From Thermoplasmata archaeon M9B2D (lineage in GTDB: Archaea; Thermoplasmatota; E2; DHVEG-1), in assembly GCA_002900555.1 (NCBI GenBank), contig MUGD01000001.1, positions 1-64,000 on the forward strand: a DNA stretch of 64,000 bases, given 5' to 3'. Made by a program: the position numbers and the translations under genes. Positions 26,940-35,440 of the stretch are shown in pieces; the first letter of the stretch is position 1; the number at the start of each line of letters is the position of its first letter. Under the pieces are notes generated by a model that worked only from the letters and a program-made list of their open reading frames with translations, did not search any database and was not told where the DNA came from.

Positions 26940-27593
26940 ATGAGAACAGACAGGAGATTCATCGTAGGGATTATTGTCTTTGGGTCCCTTTGGGGTTTTG
27001 CTGAATGCATCATCGGGTCAATGCTTCGTGATGTCAATCTTCCCGCTGGTGTCATTATGACTGGAATCTTTGCCATTGGTCTGATGACAGTAAGTAGAAC
27101 AACATTCAGACAGCCAGGAATGCAGGCAGGAATCGGACTCGTCGCAGGAACGCTACGATTCTTGAATCCTTTTGGTGGATGTTTTATTTGTTCTGCGATT
27201 GCTATCATGGCCGAAGGGCTTCTTTTTGATCTTATCTGGACTGGTTTTTCACTTGACCTGAACAAAACCCCTTCACGTACCATCCAAGCAAGCCTTGGTA
27301 TCACCTCTGCTTATCTAGTCTATGTCGGTGGATATATCATCACCCAATTTTTGACCCCATTGTTGTCCTCTGCAGGATTCTACCTTGAGAACCTTATCGT
27401 CTTCATCCCGCAAATTCTTGCAAGTGGACTGTTTGCTGCACTCCTTGGAGTTGCTACAGTCCCGGCAGTATTTACCATCCAAGAACTTCATTTAAGGATA
27501 CAAGAGCGTCTCTATTACCCGATCACCATCGGCATCTCCTTATTCTGCTGGATTTTTGTCATTGTAAACACGATGCTTATCATAGGTATTTAG
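26940..27593 (+). CDS. polytopic membrane protein of the AOR operon
   Basis: 217 residues with about six hydrophobic segments. Notable conserved-looking parts: VFGSLWGFAECIIGSML, GLVAGTLRFLNPFGGCF, AIMAEGLLFDLIW. The arrangement resembles small S-component-like or quinol-interacting membrane proteins but no family is assigned. It lies 3 bp after the exported SUOX-like gene and 11 bp before the ferredoxin gene, so function in the AOR unit (electron transfer or substrate/metal uptake) is plausible inference. Confidence 0.7.
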   Translation: MRTDRRFIVGIIVFGSLWGFAECIIGSMLRDVNLPAGVIMTGIFAIGLMTVSRTTFRQPGMQAGIGLVAGTLRFLNPFGGCFICSAIAIMAEGLLFDLIWTGFSLDLNKTPSRTIQASLGITSAYLVYVGGYIITQFLTPLLSSAGFYLENLIVFIPQILASGLFAALLGVATVPAVFTIQELHLRIQERLYYPITIGISLFCWIFVIVNTMLIIGI

Positions 27594-27604
27594 AGGTAAT
27601 ATCC

Positions 27605-28054
27605 ATGGTCCGTCCAACAACCGTCAAAATCCTGAAGTTCCATGCAGAGATTTGCACCGGGTGCCTTGAATGCGAAAAAGCATGCTCTCAGGTGCATTTC
27701 AAGACAAAGGAGGGCGGTGAGAAATCAGCGATCCGCATCAAAAAAACAGACAAAGGATATACGATGCATGTATGTGATCAACGCGGTTTATGCTTAGATA
27801 TGTGCCCGGTAGGTGCATTGACACGACGGAAAAACGGCATAGTATGGCTAGATAAAGATAGTTGCATTGGCTGTCAAGCCTGTGTTGGGTTCTGTCCGAT
27901 TGGTGCGATGCGTAAGGCAGACGTCCGGATAGAACCATTTAAATGTATCTCCTGCGGGTCTTGTGTACGTGCATGCCCAGAAAAGGCATTGGAACTTGTT
28001 GAGGTAAAAATTGCTAACATCATACAAGTCGTATATCATAAACAAGGAGCGTAA
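27605..28054 (+). CDS. polyferredoxin electron carrier of the AOR operon
   Basis: 149 residues with several [4Fe-4S] cysteine sets: CTGCLECEKACSQ near the start, CDQRGLCLDMCPVGA, CIGCQACVGFCPIGA and CISCGSCVRACPEKA. The architecture resembles the ferredoxin-like subunits found beside aldehyde ferredoxin oxidoreductases (HycB-like). It ends 1 bp before the AOR start. It likely carries electrons between AOR and cellular ferredoxin or a membrane partner. Confidence 0.9.
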   Translation: MVRPTTVKILKFHAEICTGCLECEKACSQVHFKTKEGGEKSAIRIKKTDKGYTMHVCDQRGLCLDMCPVGALTRRKNGIVWLDKDSCIGCQACVGFCPIGAMRKADVRIEPFKCISCGSCVRACPEKALELVEVKIANIIQVVYHKQGA

Positions 28055-28055
28055 T

Positions 28056-30383
28056 ATGGTAGAAGGACAGATAGCAATCGAGGAATACAAAACAGGGAAC
28101 ACACATCATACGTGGGATTTGGATAAGATTCGGTCTGCGCATACGGTGCTTACCACTTTTTCATATAAGAGAGGTGAGGTGATTAAGGGGTATGCGAATC
28201 GGACTTTGTACGTGAACCTTACTACCGGAGTTATGAAAGAAAAACCTGTGTCTGAGGAGATGAAAAAAAAGTTTACTGGTGGTAGGGGATTTGGACTAAA
28301 ACTCCTCTGGGATTCCCTTCAACCAACCACACGGTGGAATAGTGAGGAAAACGAGCTGCTGATCACAACCGGTCCACTCTGTGGAACCACTCAATATGCA
28401 GGATCTGGAAAATCCCTCTGTTTGAGCGTTTCACCATCCACGAATATTATTTGTGATTGTAATGTTGGTGGATTCTTCGGCCCGTATCTGAAATTCGCTG
28501 GTTTTGATGCTCTGGAGATCCAGGGGAAAGCAAAGGAAGATGTAGTCATAGTCATCGATGGTGAAAAAGAAACTGTTTCAATTGAAACTGCACCATATGA
28601 GGAAACAAACACACATTTGCTTAGTGAACAACTTACCAAGATGTACGCTTCAGAAAATACCGATAAATCACGGCAAAAGGTCTCGGTAGTCTCATCTGGA
28701 CAGGCTGCAGAACACAGTTACTGGGGGTGTCTGAATTTCTCGTTTTATGATATCCGACGTAAGGTTCCCCGAATTAAACAAGCGGGACGAGGGGGTCTTG
28801 GAACAGTATTACGAGACAAGAACATCAAGGCACTTGTCGTAAAGGTAAAACGATTCGATGGCATCTCCAATCATCCTGCTGATCCGGTAAACCTTGCAAG
28901 AATCGGCACAAAATTGCACCGGGAAATCCGAAACCTTGATCGATATCAGTGTAACATGCGTGCCGTGGGGACCGGCCATCTCGTCGAAATAATGGATGCA
29001 TATGACCTGCTGCCAACTGAGAATTATCGTTTTGGGAGTTTCCCAAAGGCATCGAAGATCTATTCTCCGAAGTTCTATGAGCTGTTTACAAAAATTATCC
29101 CAGATGGATGCTGGCATGGATGCACCCTTGCATGTGCAAAAACCGTTGATGGATACACCGTGATGACCGGACCTTATAAAGGTGAGAAAGTCACTGTTGA
29201 TGGTCCAGAGTACGAAACGATTGGCGCTTGCTCTAACATGAGTATCTGGGACCCGTTGTGGGTCCTTGAGTTCAATTTCTACTGCGATACCTATGGGATT
29301 GATACTATCTCAACAGGAACCGCTATTGCGTTCTATATGGAGATGTACGAATATGGTATTTTAAACAAGGAGCGCTGTGATGGCCTAGAGCTGTGTTTTG
29401 GAAATGCAGATGCAGTCCTTGAGCTGCTTCATCGTATCGCACGAGGAGACCCTAGTACGTTTTTAACAGTGGCAGCCAATGGTGTGAGACGCATGAAAGA
29501 CTGGATTTCTCAGAACGGATGGGGGGAAAAACAGCTTATCGAAGACACAGGCATGGAAAGCAAAGGTCTGGAATTCTCTGAATATGTGACAAAAGAATCC
29601 CTGGCGATGCAAGGAGGATATGGACTAACGTTAAAGGGACCGCAGCATGATGAAGCATGGCTGATATTTATGGATATGGTGAATAATGCAATCCCGACGT
29701 TTCAGAAGAAAGCAGAGGCATTGCATTATTTCCCGATGTGGCGTACGTGGTTTGGTCTCAACGGACTCTGTAAGCTTCCCTGGAATGATATTGAGCCAGC
29801 AAACAACCCAGAAGCAACAGAACCTTCGAAGGTGCCTGAACATGTGCAAAACTATGTCGAGTATCAGAATGCGATGACAGGATGGAACGTCACCAAAGAA
29901 GATCTTATACTGCAGAGTGAACGGTGCTACAACTGGCAGCGTGCGATGAATGTATGGATGGGTCGGGGGCAACGAAAGGACGATTGGATCCCGTTTCGTG
30001 CGATGGGGCCAGTCACTGAAATGGAGTATGTTTCAAGAAAAGAACGATACGATAAGCAGCTTGTCGAAAAACTAGGAAGAGCAAAGAAGGACGTAGATAA
30101 AATGACGGTATCTGAGAAACTAAAAATCTTGTATGAGTATCGCAGGGACCAATATGAAAAGCTCACTGATGCAGTCTACTATCGTAGAGGATGGACTCCC
30201 AATGGTGTTCCGACTCCTCAGAAAATGAAACAACTGGGTTTTACTGATAAGAAAATGCTCCGGATGTTAGAAGAAAAGATTGCCGCTGATGAAAAAAACG
30301 GGTTAAATGTCTGGGGTGGTTCGTACAAGAATGGAGAACACCCACCAACAACAGAGAAGCATTATTGGGAGAGATGGCAGTAG
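28056..30383 (+). CDS. aor: aldehyde ferredoxin oxidoreductase family tungsten enzyme
   Basis: 775 residues from the ATG at 28056 with AAGGAGCG upstream; longer than classical AOR (about 600-650). N-terminal domain has TGGRGFGLKLLWD and TTGPLCGT. Cluster-binding region DGCWHGCTLACAK gives Cys spacing x3/x3, followed by DGPEYETIGACSN and DTYGIDTISTGTAIAF as in AORs. The probable fourth cluster Cys is in NGLCKLPWND. The enzyme family oxidises aldehydes to acids using a W-bis-pterin and reduces ferredoxin. The actual substrate is not known; an adjacent acetate-transporter family gene suggests acetaldehyde/acetate. Confidence 0.92.
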   Translation: MVEGQIAIEEYKTGNTHHTWDLDKIRSAHTVLTTFSYKRGEVIKGYANRTLYVNLTTGVMKEKPVSEEMKKKFTGGRGFGLKLLWDSLQPTTRWNSEENELLITTGPLCGTTQYAGSGKSLCLSVSPSTNIICDCNVGGFFGPYLKFAGFDALEIQGKAKEDVVIVIDGEKETVSIETAPYEETNTHLLSEQLTKMYASENTDKSRQKVSVVSSGQAAEHSYWGCLNFSFYDIRRKVPRIKQAGRGGLGTVLRDKNIKALVVKVKRFDGISNHPADPVNLARIGTKLHREIRNLDRYQCNMRAVGTGHLVEIMDAYDLLPTENYRFGSFPKASKIYSPKFYELFTKIIPDGCWHGCTLACAKTVDGYTVMTGPYKGEKVTVDGPEYETIGACSNMSIWDPLWVLEFNFYCDTYGIDTISTGTAIAFYMEMYEYGILNKERCDGLELCFGNADAVLELLHRIARGDPSTFLTVAANGVRRMKDWISQNGWGEKQLIEDTGMESKGLEFSEYVTKESLAMQGGYGLTLKGPQHDEAWLIFMDMVNNAIPTFQKKAEALHYFPMWRTWFGLNGLCKLPWNDIEPANNPEATEPSKVPEHVQNYVEYQNAMTGWNVTKEDLILQSERCYNWQRAMNVWMGRGQRKDDWIPFRAMGPVTEMEYVSRKERYDKQLVEKLGRAKKDVDKMTVSEKLKILYEYRRDQYEKLTDAVYYRRGWTPNGVPTPQKMKQLGFTDKKMLRMLEEKIAADEKNGLNVWGGSYKNGEHPPTTEKHYWERWQ

Positions 30384-31031
30384 ATGGTACCAAAGAAAAC
30401 AGAGATGATAACAGAAAAAAAAGGTGTAGAAACGACAGAGATATCGGTGAAAGCCATGCCGGTGGCTGAACCTGCTGCGCTTGGTCTGATCGGTCTTGCA
30501 GTAGCTGCATTGATTCTTGCGTCTTCTGACCTGCAGTTAGTCACTAACAACCCGTCCAAATCGTTGATGATCCCCTGGATTTTATTCTTCGGAGCCACTG
30601 CGCAGCTGATTGCCGGTAGTATGGAGTTCAAACGAAGTAATATCTTCGGTGCAACCGTCTTTTCAGTCTATGCGTTAACGATGTATTCGATTGCGTTAAC
30701 GCTTTTCATTAACAATTCCTCCGTTGTCTTAGCTGGGAACATCGCTCATTATGCGTATGGTCTTATTGGAATCCTTACTTTCAGTCTTATCGCGACCATA
30801 GCTTCCTTGATGACCAATAAGGTTTTTTTTGCCATATTAGTCGCTGTTGATTTGGCTGTTGTTCTGCTCATCCCACATTACCTCTATGATTTGTCAGCAG
30901 TACCCGCCGGTGTGTTTCTCCTACTAACTTCGGTGTTGTCGTTCTACGGTGCTGCGGCAATCTTCCTTAACCAAATGGCTGGAAAAAGTATCCTGCCGTT
31001 GGGAAATCCACTATGGATCCCTAAAAAATAA
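30384..31031 (+). CDS. acetate/succinate transporter family protein (GPR1/FUN34/SatP)
   Basis: 215 residues with six membrane helices after a short polar N-terminus. AEPAALGLIGLAVAALIL corresponds to the NPAPLGL signature of the family, with variation, and IPWILFFGATAQLIAGSMEF is strongly typical. The ATG at 30384 follows the AOR stop directly. It could export the acid product of AOR or import it; direction is not deducible. Confidence 0.85.
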   Translation: MVPKKTEMITEKKGVETTEISVKAMPVAEPAALGLIGLAVAALILASSDLQLVTNNPSKSLMIPWILFFGATAQLIAGSMEFKRSNIFGATVFSVYALTMYSIALTLFINNSSVVLAGNIAHYAYGLIGILTFSLIATIASLMTNKVFFAILVAVDLAVVLLIPHYLYDLSAVPAGVFLLLTSVLSFYGAAAIFLNQMAGKSILPLGNPLWIPKK

Positions 31032-31132
31032 GGCTCTAACGTTCCGTGCATTGCATAACACCGTTTATTTACGATGCTTTCTTTCATATATGTATTTTTA
31101 AAAAATCCTTGTTGATAAATATATAATAAAAC

Positions 31133-31140
31133 TTATATAC
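31133..31140 (+). promoter_or_regulatory. TATA box of the candidate ncRNA
   Basis: TTATATAC preceded by AATAAAAC (BRE-like). The expected transcription start, 23-30 bases downstream, coincides with the first base of an 11-bp inverted repeat. Confidence 0.5.
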
Positions 31141-31163
31141 ATGTATCCTTAATATATATTACT

Positions 31164-31230
31164 AGAGAATGGGGGCAATAGTCTTTTAATAACACATCTC
31201 CTCACCACCTCACTAACAACCCCATTCTCT
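31164..31230 (+). ncRNA. candidate small structured RNA
   Basis: AGAGAATGGGG (31164-31174) and CCCCATTCTCT (31220-31230) form a perfect 11-bp terminal stem enclosing a 45-base pyrimidine-rich loop (CACCTCACTAACAACC part). A TATA box lies at the right distance upstream and a T-rich terminator follows. No open reading frame and no tRNA or C/D-box signature. Proposed from structure and promoter only. Confidence 0.4.
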
Positions 31231-31249
31231 CACTTTTACCATTAAAAAA

Positions 31250-31292
31250 CCTGTCTCAGCAGGAGATATCTTTTTGACTTTTTTATAGTTTT
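31250..31292 (+). terminator. hairpin and T-tract terminator
   Basis: CCTG at 31250 pairs with CAGG at 31260-31263 around TCTCAG, followed by CTTTTTGACTTTTTT. It could end the candidate RNA or the upstream acetate-transporter transcript. Confidence 0.4.
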
Positions 31293-31316
31293 TTAAAAAT
31301 TCAAAAAAAATTATGC

Positions 31317-32405
31317 TTAGTGAAGGGCTAATCTCTCTGATTCGATTGTCTGTGCCCTCTGACAGAGATACAGATGGACCTTGGTATGTGTCATACAGAG
31401 GTTATATATCACATCAGAGTTAGTTGGTGCTCGTTCTTTACAAACCTCAATAGTAAATGAGATAATCCCTTGTACGCGATACAACCAGTTTTCCGAACTA
31501 CCAAGAGTTCCACCATATAGAGGGATGAGGCGATCCTTTTTTACATATAAATCGTAATTGTTGATTAACGTGATATTTTCACCGACCGAACGGAACAGTG
31601 GTTCATCTGGGGTTTTTTTGCTGGTATGCATCCAGGGATACACAACGAACTCACCATAGGAGTGATAGGAAAGAGACATTGAGATGGAATGGCTCTCAAC
31701 AAACTGTTTTACTGCCTTTGTTTCATTCTCAGAGAAAGGATAAGGCCCGCGATAATTGAAGCTGGAGTCTAAAAGAATGAACGGAAGATAATAGCGGGTT
31801 GGGAAGATGTATGCAAGAAACCAGGGATCATCATAATTACGATTGAGATTGACCCCATATGAGGTAACGGTTGAACTAAACCCAAATGGCCCATGGTTTG
31901 GTTCACAGTTTTTCCGAGTGTTCACTTCGACACCATCAGGGTTGACCATAGGAATAACATAGATTTGTGTGCTTTCCAGCGCATCTCGTACCTCGGGTAG
32001 ACTGTTATTTTCATACTGTTCAACCATGTACCGGATGAAAAACAAACACACCTCATAACTGGGTTTTTCATTGCCATGATGTGCTCCCATGAACAGAACA
32101 CCAGGTTCATCTTCTTCCTCACCTACATTGTCAGATAGCTTTACCATCCAGATATCTCTTCCCCCATAGGTTTTTCCTAACGAGGTTAGTGACATAATCT
32201 CAGAGTGATTTATCTTCAGGGAATACAATTCATTAGTTAGCTCTTCATACGTGTGATAATGATACTCTCCAAATGAGATAGAGTTGGGCGAATAGCTGGT
32301 TAACGCACTGGAAAAAGGAACCAGTAAACAGAAAATGCATAATACAGTAATAGACAGGAATTGAGTAGGCCATGGAACGGACATATTCTCGGACATATTC
32401 TTCAT
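31317..32405 (-). CDS. secreted M14-family zinc carboxypeptidase
   Basis: 362 residues. A signal peptide (FLSITVLCIFCLLVPFSSAL) precedes the catalytic domain. Zinc ligands are in GAHHGNEKPSYE (HxxE) and SLSYHSYGEF (His); the substrate-binding NPDGVEVNTRKN and GVNLNRNYD follow the family pattern, and the general base Glu is in FTIEVCKE. It would trim C-terminal residues from extracellular peptides, consistent with protein feeding. The exact start is among closely spaced ATGs at 32405-32382. Confidence 0.93.
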   Translation of the reverse strand: MKNMSENMSVPWPTQFLSITVLCIFCLLVPFSSALTSYSPNSISFGEYHYHTYEELTNELYSLKINHSEIMSLTSLGKTYGGRDIWMVKLSDNVGEEEDEPGVLFMGAHHGNEKPSYEVCLFFIRYMVEQYENNSLPEVRDALESTQIYVIPMVNPDGVEVNTRKNCEPNHGPFGFSSTVTSYGVNLNRNYDDPWFLAYIFPTRYYLPFILLDSSFNYRGPYPFSENETKAVKQFVESHSISMSLSYHSYGEFVVYPWMHTSKKTPDEPLFRSVGENITLINNYDLYVKKDRLIPLYGGTLGSSENWLYRVQGIISFTIEVCKERAPTNSDVIYNLCMTHTKVHLYLCQRAQTIESERLALH

Positions 32406-32465
32406 GATAACTTATTCCTATATATATTATCAAAACAGAGTATAAATAATTTTTTTAAAAAAGAT

Positions 32466-32552
32466 TTAAATCTGTAAATAAATCTTTGCTAGGACGACAA
32501 TCGTCGAAACAATAATGAGCAGAGTTATGAACTGTTTTGTTCCTGTGTTCAT
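32466..32552 (-). CDS. single-span membrane micropeptide
   Basis: 28 residues beginning MNTGTKQFITLLIIVSTI, one hydrophobic helix with a polar N-terminus and a basic tail (AKIYLQI). GAGGT lies six bases before the ATG. Below usual gene-calling size. No homology is claimed; ribosome binding site plus clean helix are the support. Similar micropeptides lie at 36872 and 56641. Confidence 0.45.
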   Translation of the reverse strand: MNTGTKQFITLLIIVSTIVVLAKIYLQI

Positions 32553-32703
32553 GTGATGTACCTCATACGTGTTTATATCCCTCGTTCTTTATATACTGTC
32601 AGAATTCGTTTGGGAAAAACCAAATTAAAAGCAAATAATATGTCATCCCTTCTTTACCTTTGATACATCACTTTTTAAATAACACCTGATTATTCACCTT
32701 TTA

Positions 32704-33996
32704 ATGAAACCGGTTTTACAAGTTGCATTAGACCTTCTAAATGCAGACAGGGCACTTGCTATCGCACATGAAGCAGTCAAAGGTGGAGCAGATTGGCTAG
32801 AAGCTGGAACACCATTAATAAAAAGTGAAGGCATGGACGTTATTCGAAAGCTGCGAGAACAATTCCCTGCAAAAACGATTGTTGCAGACATGAAAACGAT
32901 GGACACGGGCGCTTTAGAAACCGAAATGGCCGCCAAAGCAGGTGCTGATGTGATATGTCTTCTGGCAGCATCCGATAATAGTACGATTGCGGACGCGGTG
33001 AAATCTGCCAGGAAATACGGTGTAAAAATCATGGTCGATCTCATGGGAATCTCTAATCACCCCAAACGAGCACACGCTCTAGAAAAACTTGGGGTTGATT
33101 TTCTATGCATCCATGTCGGAATCGATGAACAGATGCAAGGCAAAAAACCACGACAAGTCCTTGCATCACTGGAAAAACAAACGACGCTCCCTATCGCGGT
33201 CGCCGGTGGACTTAATAGTGAGACCGTTGCTGAGATGATACAGATAGGAGCAAGCATTATCATTGTCGGTAGTGCTATCACCAAGGCTAAGAACGTTGCC
33301 GAAGCAACGAAAACTATCAAAAAAGCATTGATTCTGAAGAAAAAAATTAAGACAGATCTTTTTAAAAAATACGATCCTCAACGAGTATACAAAGCATTTC
33401 TACTTGTCTCCACCCCAAATATTTCAGATGCGATGCACAAGCAAGGGGCTTTGGAGGGGATTCGACCAATCACTACCGGAGTTCATATGGTCGGACGTGC
33501 ACTGACCGTACGAACCATTGATGGAGATTGGGCAAAACCTATTGAAGCAATCGATAGAGCAGAACAAGGGACCGTGCTTGTTGTCGATGTGAACCAAGGT
33601 AGAACAGCGGTATGGGGGGAACTGGCAACCTGGAGTGCAAAGCTTAAGGGGCTTGCCGGTGTCGTCATCGATGGTGCCGTACGAGATTATGATGACCTTT
33701 TACACATCAAGTTCCCTATATTTTCACGATACATCGTTCCAAATGCAGGGGAGCCAAAAGGGTTTGGGGAGATTGGTGCTGAGATAACATGTGGGAATCG
33801 AACCATCCGCACCGGCGATTGGATCATCGGTGATGACTCCGGGGTGGTGGTGGTGCCACAGGAGATAGCCCAAGAGATAGCTAACCGGGCATTGGATGTC
33901 AAGGAACAGGAAATCAGAATTCGGGAAGAAATAAAGCACGGTGGGTCGCTTGGTAGTGTTTTAAAGCTTAAAAAGTGGGAGAAAAAAGTCGGATGA
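32704..33996 (+). CDS. 3-hexulose-6-phosphate synthase fused to RraA-like domain
   Basis: 430 residues. Residues 1-215 are an orotidine-phosphate-decarboxylase-like barrel of the hexulose-phosphate synthase type: VALDLLNADRAL, TIVADMKTMDTG (catalytic Asp region), IHVGIDEQM, VAGGLNSETV. Residues 225-430 are RraA/aldolase-like: LVSTPNISDAMHKQG, VVIDGAVRDYDDL, GDWIIGDDSGVVVVP. The fusion is known in archaea, where the synthase works in reverse to make ribulose 5-phosphate. The role of the RraA half is uncertain. Its end overlaps the next gene (ATGA). Confidence 0.92.
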   Translation: MKPVLQVALDLLNADRALAIAHEAVKGGADWLEAGTPLIKSEGMDVIRKLREQFPAKTIVADMKTMDTGALETEMAAKAGADVICLLAASDNSTIADAVKSARKYGVKIMVDLMGISNHPKRAHALEKLGVDFLCIHVGIDEQMQGKKPRQVLASLEKQTTLPIAVAGGLNSETVAEMIQIGASIIIVGSAITKAKNVAEATKTIKKALILKKKIKTDLFKKYDPQRVYKAFLLVSTPNISDAMHKQGALEGIRPITTGVHMVGRALTVRTIDGDWAKPIEAIDRAEQGTVLVVDVNQGRTAVWGELATWSAKLKGLAGVVIDGAVRDYDDLLHIKFPIFSRYIVPNAGEPKGFGEIGAEITCGNRTIRTGDWIIGDDSGVVVVPQEIAQEIANRALDVKEQEIRIREEIKHGGSLGSVLKLKKWEKKVG

Positions 33997-34979
33997 CCAA
34001 CGTTGTTTTTTTTCCGGACCTGCAGCATCTCTCAAAGGCTTTCGCTCTGTTTCCCATTCAGAGGTTTACAGGAAAAGAAGTGTTGATAAAACTTCATATG
34101 GGTGAAAAGGGCAATTCGTATTTTATGAAACCAACGGTGGCAAAATCTGTTGTTGACGAATTAACAAAGATACACGCACGTCCATTTCTTTTTGACACGA
34201 CGGTTGCCTACCACGGGTCACGCTTTTTAAAATCACAGTATCAGGAGCTTGCGAAGCGACATGGTTTTACAATGAAAAACGTTGGATGTGACGTTATCAT
34301 TGATGACGAAGGAATATCGACGACTATAGAAGGGAGAACCTTCGAGGTCGCTACCCATCTAAAGAAATCCACGTATATCATTGCTCTTTCCCATGTGAAG
34401 GGTCATATACAATCAGGGATGGGAGGCGCAATCAAGAACTTTGGTATGGGTGGAGTAACAAAAGAAACAAAAACAAAAATCCATAACAGTAGCTATCCTG
34501 TGTACACAAAAGAGGCATGCACCTTTTGCGGAGCGTGCGCAAACGCTTGCCCATTTACTGCAATCAACGTAAATGAAAATTCCTGGGAATACAATGAGAA
34601 TCGTTGCTTTGGATGCGATGCATGTGTGGACGTCTGCCAATCAAAAGCATTGCAATCCAAAGACGCTGATTTCCAGTTCTTGCTTGCGTGTTCTGCAAAG
34701 GCATGTGTTCAGAATAAAACGGTGTTGTATCTAAATGAAATGAAACGGATTTCAAAAGGCTGTGATTGCGATCCGAACGCCGGGCCAATCATCTGTTCTG
34801 ATGTCGGTTATCTTCTCAGTGACGATCCTGTTGCGGTTGACAAAGCCTCACTTGATCTTATCGACAAGGTACAGGAAAACGTGTTTTTCAAGGTCAATAA
34901 GGTTAACCCTTATAAACAGATCCAATATGGGGAGAAAATAGGACTAGGATCCGCCTCCTATGAATTATTAGAGATATAA
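33993..34979 (+). CDS. DUF362 protein with two [4Fe-4S] ferredoxin motifs
   Basis: 328 residues from the ATG at 33993, overlapping the upstream stop. N-terminal DUF362 domain: LIKLHMGEKGNSYF, LSHVKGHIQSGMGGAIKNFG. Near residues 175-225 are two ferredoxin motifs, CTFCGACANACP and CFGCDACVDVCQ. Members occur beside redox enzymes in anaerobic archaea and bacteria; function is not established. It is probably an electron-transfer protein working with the upstream fusion or the next gene. Confidence 0.85.
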   Translation: MTNVVFFPDLQHLSKAFALFPIQRFTGKEVLIKLHMGEKGNSYFMKPTVAKSVVDELTKIHARPFLFDTTVAYHGSRFLKSQYQELAKRHGFTMKNVGCDVIIDDEGISTTIEGRTFEVATHLKKSTYIIALSHVKGHIQSGMGGAIKNFGMGGVTKETKTKIHNSSYPVYTKEACTFCGACANACPFTAINVNENSWEYNENRCFGCDACVDVCQSKALQSKDADFQFLLACSAKACVQNKTVLYLNEMKRISKGCDCDPNAGPIICSDVGYLLSDDPVAVDKASLDLIDKVQENVFFKVNKVNPYKQIQYGEKIGLGSASYELLEI

Positions 34980-34994
34980 GGATGTGTGTGAGAG

Positions 34995-35378
34995 ATGTTT
35001 ACAAAGAAATTTGTGACCGCGATTAACTGCATGGATGGTCGTGTGCAACTTCCTGTGATTAACTGGATGAAAAAACACTATGCAGCCGATTGCGTGGATA
35101 TGATAACGGAACCGGGACCTGTGAAGATTTTAGCAGAGAACAAACCAAGATCCCTGGTAGAATCTCTACACAAGAGGGTGGAAATCTCTGTCAGAAAACA
35201 TGGCTCAACGTGTATCGCAGTAATTGGTCATTTTGACTGCGCAGGAAATCCAGTCGGAAAAGAAACACAGATAGAACAAATCAAAACATCGTTGAAAAGA
35301 ATTCAGGGCTGGGATTTCCCAATAGAACTGATTGGACTGTGGGTCGACGAACGCTGGCAGGTCCATACGATCATCTAG
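34995..35378 (+). CDS. small beta-carbonic-anhydrase-like protein
   Basis: 127 residues. INCMDGRVQLPV and IGHFDCAGNPVG preserve the CxDxR and HxxC zinc-site pattern of beta-carbonic anhydrases in the correct order, but the protein is about 60 residues shorter than catalytic members and the core between them is reduced. It may be a metal-binding relative rather than an anhydrase. It lies 15 bp after the DUF362 gene in the same direction. Confidence 0.65.
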   Translation: MFTKKFVTAINCMDGRVQLPVINWMKKHYAADCVDMITEPGPVKILAENKPRSLVESLHKRVEISVRKHGSTCIAVIGHFDCAGNPVGKETQIEQIKTSLKRIQGWDFPIELIGLWVDERWQVHTII

Positions 35379-35440
35379 AATTTTTACAGAAAAAAAAGAG
35401 GGAGCGATTAAAACAAGATTATCATCGCCTCTTTGTTTTA

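Noticed and set aside
26675..27304. 209-codon leftward reading frame
   Set aside because: It is antisense to the SUOX-like and membrane genes of the AOR operon and shows no protein features.
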